A stretch of 64,000 nt of DNA. It comes from Paenarthrobacter aurescens (GTDB lineage Bacteria > Actinomycetota > Actinomycetes > Actinomycetales > Micrococcaceae). A program made the translations under genes and the position numbers. The notes under the pieces were generated by a model. It searched no databases and was not told where the DNA came from. It saw only the letters and a list, made by a program, of their open reading frames with translations. This document shows, piece by piece, positions 61,072 through 64,000 of the stretch. Location: assembly GCF_025421775.1 (NCBI RefSeq), contig NZ_JAOEFX010000007.1, positions 1-64,000 of the forward strand, given 5' to 3'. Position 1 is the first letter of the stretch; each line of letters begins with the position of its first letter.

Positions 61072-63068
61072 GGTGTTGCCTCCACTGTGAGGGTGAACGC
61101 GCCGGAAGCGCGGTTTTCGGCGGGCATACGGAAACGGAGCCGTGTCAGTTTGTCGCCCCAGACGTCCCTGAGGAGCGGATCGTCGAGGTGCCATTCGTCC
61201 ACTAGTACGACGGCGGTCGCCGGCTTCCAGCGCAGGTGCAGTCCCCGGGTGGTTTCCGCAGCCGGAATCCCCTCGGGCGTGACGGTCGCCGTCGCGTCTG
61301 TACCGACGTGGACGGTGCCGGCAACCAGGTAAGTGATGTCGACGTCGGGCGTTCCCTCAGGTGGGGGCGCTGGGAGGTTCCAGCGGTCATCAATCACCAC
61401 GGACCCAAGTTCGCGATTCATCAGCGACGTGCGGATCCACTGCTCAGCGTGGTCAAGTCCGTAGGCGGTGCCGAGGCCAAGCGCCAGGGTCGGTTCCTCG
61501 GGAGTGGGCTCCTGGATGACGGTCGCCGCGAACGAAGACCCGGTCCCCTGCTCCAGCCCGAACGGAGCCGGAACGCTGTGCCACGCGCTTTGCATCGCGC
61601 GGATTTGGTAGCGATCAGGTCCGAACGTTTGCGCCGTGTAGGTGGGCTGGCCGGCGTCGACCAACAGTGGCACCCCATCCACGGCAACCACCACGGAGCC
61701 GACGTCCCGGTGATTGTGGTGCTCGCCGTTGTGCCCGCCCTTGGCCGCGAGGGTGAGCCCGTCCGTGGAACCGGGGTTCTGGCGGGCGACCATGATCTGC
61801 ACCGATGGCAGGTACGTCCCCCAACCAGGTGACAGTAAACGTCCCAATGGACCCTCATTGCGACGTTTGCTGTCACCTGGTTGGGTGCGTTGGGTACGGG
61901 AGGCGAGTTGGGTGAGGACGCGGCCCAGGCCGGCGGCGGCGTTGGGTTCGGGTTCGACGGCGGTAAAGGCGGCGGCGTGCGCGGCGGCCTCGGAGTCGCC
62001 CAGCCGGACGGCCCAGCGATGCAGCATGCCCCACGGGAGTCCTTCATGCGCCCGGGCGGGGCCATCAGCGACGTTGAGGAACCATCGGTGGCCGAGGTGC
62101 ATGCGGTGCGGGAAGGCAACCAGCGCACGGATCACGGGCAGGTCTGCGTTCAGCTCACCGCCAGTGGCCTCCTCCAACAGGGCAAGGCCTTCCAGCGCGC
62201 GGCCGGCCCCGTTCCACCAGTAAGCGAACCCTTCATCGATGGCGCCGTCAGCGGGAATGGAGGCGAGGAAGCGGTCCAGCCCCTCGATGCAGCGGGCAAT
62301 AACCTGGGCCTGCTCATCAGGGTCATCAACCAGCAGCAAGGCCGCGGCGATGATGTTCGAGTGGATCCACGGATTCCAGTTGTGGACATCTCCGTTGAGG
62401 CCCAGCCAGTGCCAGTCGAGCCGATCCAGGAAGGGCCGAATGACGCGTTCGTTCGTCTCAAGCCGGATGCGCTTGCGGAGGCCAGGCGCCCTGTCATCAA
62501 GGGCATCTCCCAGCACCAGGTCCAGCCACGCGAGTTGGGCCACCACCTCCCCGGCGCCGAGGTCCAGGTAGGGGCGCGTGCGGTCCGGGACCACCTCGCC
62601 GTTGCGGGTGAACACGTCGTCGTGCGCTGCCCAGCTCCACGAGCTCTGCTCGCACAGGAGGTAGGCGCCGTCAATCACCTCATCGAGCCAGGCGTCGCCC
62701 GAGTCAGGTCCAGACTCCGCGGACTCGGACATAGCGGCCATCACGACGGCGCGAGTCAGCCGCTCCTGTCGGCCCGCCACCAGTGCTTCGTAGGCCGTGC
62801 GGTTGCCGTCCCGGAAATAACGCGCGTAGTGGGAGACGAGCGGTTGCGGCCAGGGACTGCCCTTCTCCGTGTCCGCTTGGGTGCGCAGCTCTGAAAGGGG
62901 GCGCAAAGCAGCGAGCTGCCATCCGGCGTCGGACGCTGGACGAATGGTGAGCCGGTCCCGGGAGCCGCGGAGCGAGTCCGTCAGGGAGGACGCCTCGGCC
63001 TGTGTGCCCCAAGCACTCCTTAAGGGGTAAAACGGTGGCGCTTCAACGGCTGCGGTGCCGGTTGCCAT
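61068..63068 (-). CDS. Heparinase II/III-like protein
   Basis: The 666-residue protein has a helical N-terminal part (about 80-370) with GLNGDVHNWNPWIHSN, and a C-terminal beta-sandwich with the family motif KGGHNGEHHNHRDVGS (near residue 437). Heparinase II/III enzymes cleave uronate-containing polysaccharides by elimination. No signal peptide is seen, so oligomers imported from outside are likely substrates. A 66-bp palindromic element is embedded in frame in the coding sequence (61820-61885). Confidence 0.88.
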   Translation of the reverse strand: MATGTAAVEAPPFYPLRSAWGTQAEASSLTDSLRGSRDRLTIRPASDAGWQLAALRPLSELRTQADTEKGSPWPQPLVSHYARYFRDGNRTAYEALVAGRQERLTRAVVMAAMSESAESGPDSGDAWLDEVIDGAYLLCEQSSWSWAAHDDVFTRNGEVVPDRTRPYLDLGAGEVVAQLAWLDLVLGDALDDRAPGLRKRIRLETNERVIRPFLDRLDWHWLGLNGDVHNWNPWIHSNIIAAALLLVDDPDEQAQVIARCIEGLDRFLASIPADGAIDEGFAYWWNGAGRALEGLALLEEATGGELNADLPVIRALVAFPHRMHLGHRWFLNVADGPARAHEGLPWGMLHRWAVRLGDSEAAAHAAAFTAVEPEPNAAAGLGRVLTQLASRTQRTQPGDSKRRNEGPLGRLLSPGWGTYLPSVQIMVARQNPGSTDGLTLAAKGGHNGEHHNHRDVGSVVVAVDGVPLLVDAGQPTYTAQTFGPDRYQIRAMQSAWHSVPAPFGLEQGTGSSFAATVIQEPTPEEPTLALGLGTAYGLDHAEQWIRTSLMNRELGSVVIDDRWNLPAPPPEGTPDVDITYLVAGTVHVGTDATATVTPEGIPAAETTRGLHLRWKPATAVVLVDEWHLDDPLLRDVWGDKLTRLRFRMPAENRASGAFTLTVEATP
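61820..61885. repeat. 66-bp palindromic element inside the heparinase-like gene
   Basis: CCCAACCAGGTGACAG plus 8 more bases (61820-61843) pair with 61862-61885, 23 of 24 positions. An inner CAATG/CATTG continues the dyad. The length is 66 bp, a multiple of three, and it adds 22 mostly polar residues without breaking the frame. It precedes the GTYLPSVQIMVAR strand. Confidence 0.8.
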
Positions 63069-63166
63069 AGGAATTCTTCTCTCATTTGTTCGAGTTTGAA
63101 CGTTTCAGATCAAGCTCGATTGAGTTGAATGAACTGTCTTGTTTATGAGTATGTACTGATTATTAG

Positions 63167-63182
63167 ATGTGATGCAACACAT
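63167..63182. promoter_or_regulatory. Near-palindromic operator candidate in a divergent promoter
   Basis: ATGTGATGCAACACAT is a 16-bp dyad with one mismatched pair. It lies 51 bp before the hydroxyacid dehydrogenase and 99 bp before the heparinase-like gene. A second dyad, GTTC-N6-GAAC, lies at about 63089-63102, closer to the heparinase-like start. Either could be bound by the DeoR/LacI hybrid. Confidence 0.5.
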
Positions 63183-63232
63183 AAATCACGGTCGAACAGG
63201 CCGCCGATAAATTCGAAGGGAGGATCCACTCA

Positions 63233-64000
63233 ATGTCGCTCAAGCCCCAGGCACTGCTGGTCATGAATAGCGGAACCTTTGCTGACCAGTTCGATTCCAC
63301 GCGACTGGAGCGGCTGGCTGGACTGGTCGATCTTGGTGACGAACCCTGGACGGATTCCCTGGACGCCCCCGAGCTTGCGGGCCGCCTGGAAGAGGTGGAA
63401 ATCCTCCTCACCAGCTGGGGAGTTCCCCAGCTCAACGCCGATCGTCTGGAGCGCATGCCCAAACTCCGGGCGGTCTTCCACTGTGCAGGAACAGTGCGCA
63501 GCTTCGTGAGCGAAGAACTCTGGGATCGAGGCATTACAGTGACCAACGGCGCCGACGCCAACGCCATCCCAGTCGCCGAGTTCACGTTCGCTTCCATCGT
63601 CCTGGCCGGCAAAAAGGCCCACGTCCTGGCCAACGATGCCCGCACGCACCGGGATGACTGGAGCTACATCGACAGCCGCGGCGAGCTCGGAAACATTGGT
63701 CGCGTTGTGGGCGTCATCGGGTTCTCCCGCATCGGACGGCGGGTGGTCCAACTGGTCCAGCAACTCCAGGACGTGACGTGTTTGGTCAGCGACCCCTACG
63801 CCGATCCTCTCGAGGTGGCGGCTGCGGGCGGCACACTGGTCACACTCGAAGAACTCCTGCCGGCATCGGACGTCGTCACGATCCATGCCCCCGCACTCCC
63901 CGAAACCCGCAACATGATCAGCACGGCTGAGCTGAGTGCCATGAAGGACCACGCGACGCTCATCAACACCGCACGCGGCTCCTTGGTGGACACGGCGGCG
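63233..64000 (+). CDS. D-isomer-specific 2-hydroxyacid dehydrogenase, cut by window end
   Basis: The visible 256 residues run in frame to the window edge. LLTSWGVPQLNADRLERMP and the NAD site GVIGFSRIGRRV are seen; the middle Gly of the usual GxGxxG is Ser. NTARGSLVD carries the catalytic Arg, and the acid and His lie beyond the edge. GGGAGG precedes the ATG. It is divergent from the heparinase-like operon and may process a sugar acid released by it. Confidence 0.88.
   Translation, partial: MSLKPQALLVMNSGTFADQFDSTRLERLAGLVDLGDEPWTDSLDAPELAGRLEEVEILLTSWGVPQLNADRLERMPKLRAVFHCAGTVRSFVSEELWDRGITVTNGADANAIPVAEFTFASIVLAGKKAHVLANDARTHRDDWSYIDSRGELGNIGRVVGVIGFSRIGRRVVQLVQQLQDVTCLVSDPYADPLEVAAAGGTLVTLEELLPASDVVTIHAPALPETRNMISTAELSAMKDHATLINTARGSLVDTAA

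Noticed and set aside
61820..61885. Terminator hairpin on the heparinase-like mRNA
   Set aside because: It is inside the coding sequence with no T run, and the frame continues for another 250 residues with conserved motifs.

Overview
The window is high-GC chromosomal DNA of an actinobacterium and most resembles Arthrobacter/Paenarthrobacter (Micrococcaceae). The signs are the purF-purM pair followed by a convergent DUF3073 gene, a HAIR-like operator in front of clpB, frequent GTG/TTG starts, SoxR- and HxlR-type regulators, and a guanidine-III riboswitch ahead of paired SMR transporters. I see no rRNA, tRNA, insertion sequence or phage gene. The genus is an inference from gene content and sequence style, not from a database match.

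Layout, 0-14 kb: a 32-nt tandem repeat array; an MFS exporter/class V aminotransferase operon divergent from an HxlR regulator; a PAP2 phosphatase; uraD-uraH (urate breakdown) closed by a perfect 57-bp palindrome; purF-purM; two VOC proteins; DUF3073; a septum-formation-type membrane protein; and clpB under a HAIR-like operator. 14-25 kb: a PPOX flavoprotein, a four-gene molybdate operon (HTH-TOBE regulator, modA, modB, modC), a two-component system followed by a secreted protein, a bicovalent FAD oxidase, a candidate structured element, a DUF4031-HD fusion and a sialidase-like protein. 25-42 kb: YccF, SRPBCC, an intergenic region with two opposed 32-nt repeat arrays, trpF, a HutD-like protein, a guanidine-III riboswitch with two SMR subunits, an aldo/keto reductase, an MBL hydrolase, a DEAD-box helicase, a SoxR/MFS divergon with a SoxR box, a methyltransferase, an Lrp-type regulator facing an M20 hydrolase and MHS symporter, a CynX-type MFS gene, and trmB.

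42-64 kb: an ECF sigma/anti-sigma pair facing a Yx(FWY)xxD lipoprotein, with two back-to-back ECF promoters; a DMP19-like acidic protein; a SWIM-SNF2 helicase; an alpha/beta hydrolase with a WYL regulator; an MFS/GntR operon; a very large secreted GH30 enzyme; a GNAT protein; and a carbohydrate locus (heparinase II/III-like protein, DeoR/LacI hybrid regulator, DUF2264 protein, divergent hydroxyacid dehydrogenase cut by the window end).

The most unusual signals are non-coding. Three arrays share a GGTGAGAGAG core at 32-nt spacing. A 66-bp palindrome sits in frame inside the heparinase-like gene. A dispersed palindromic repeat has copies near 28.6 and 57.97 kb. A structured 96-bp element lies at 22.4 kb. 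The two ECF promoters share the same recognition elements and have adjacent -35 boxes. Most genes are ordinary chromosomal genes, and I found no convincing new defence or mobile system.
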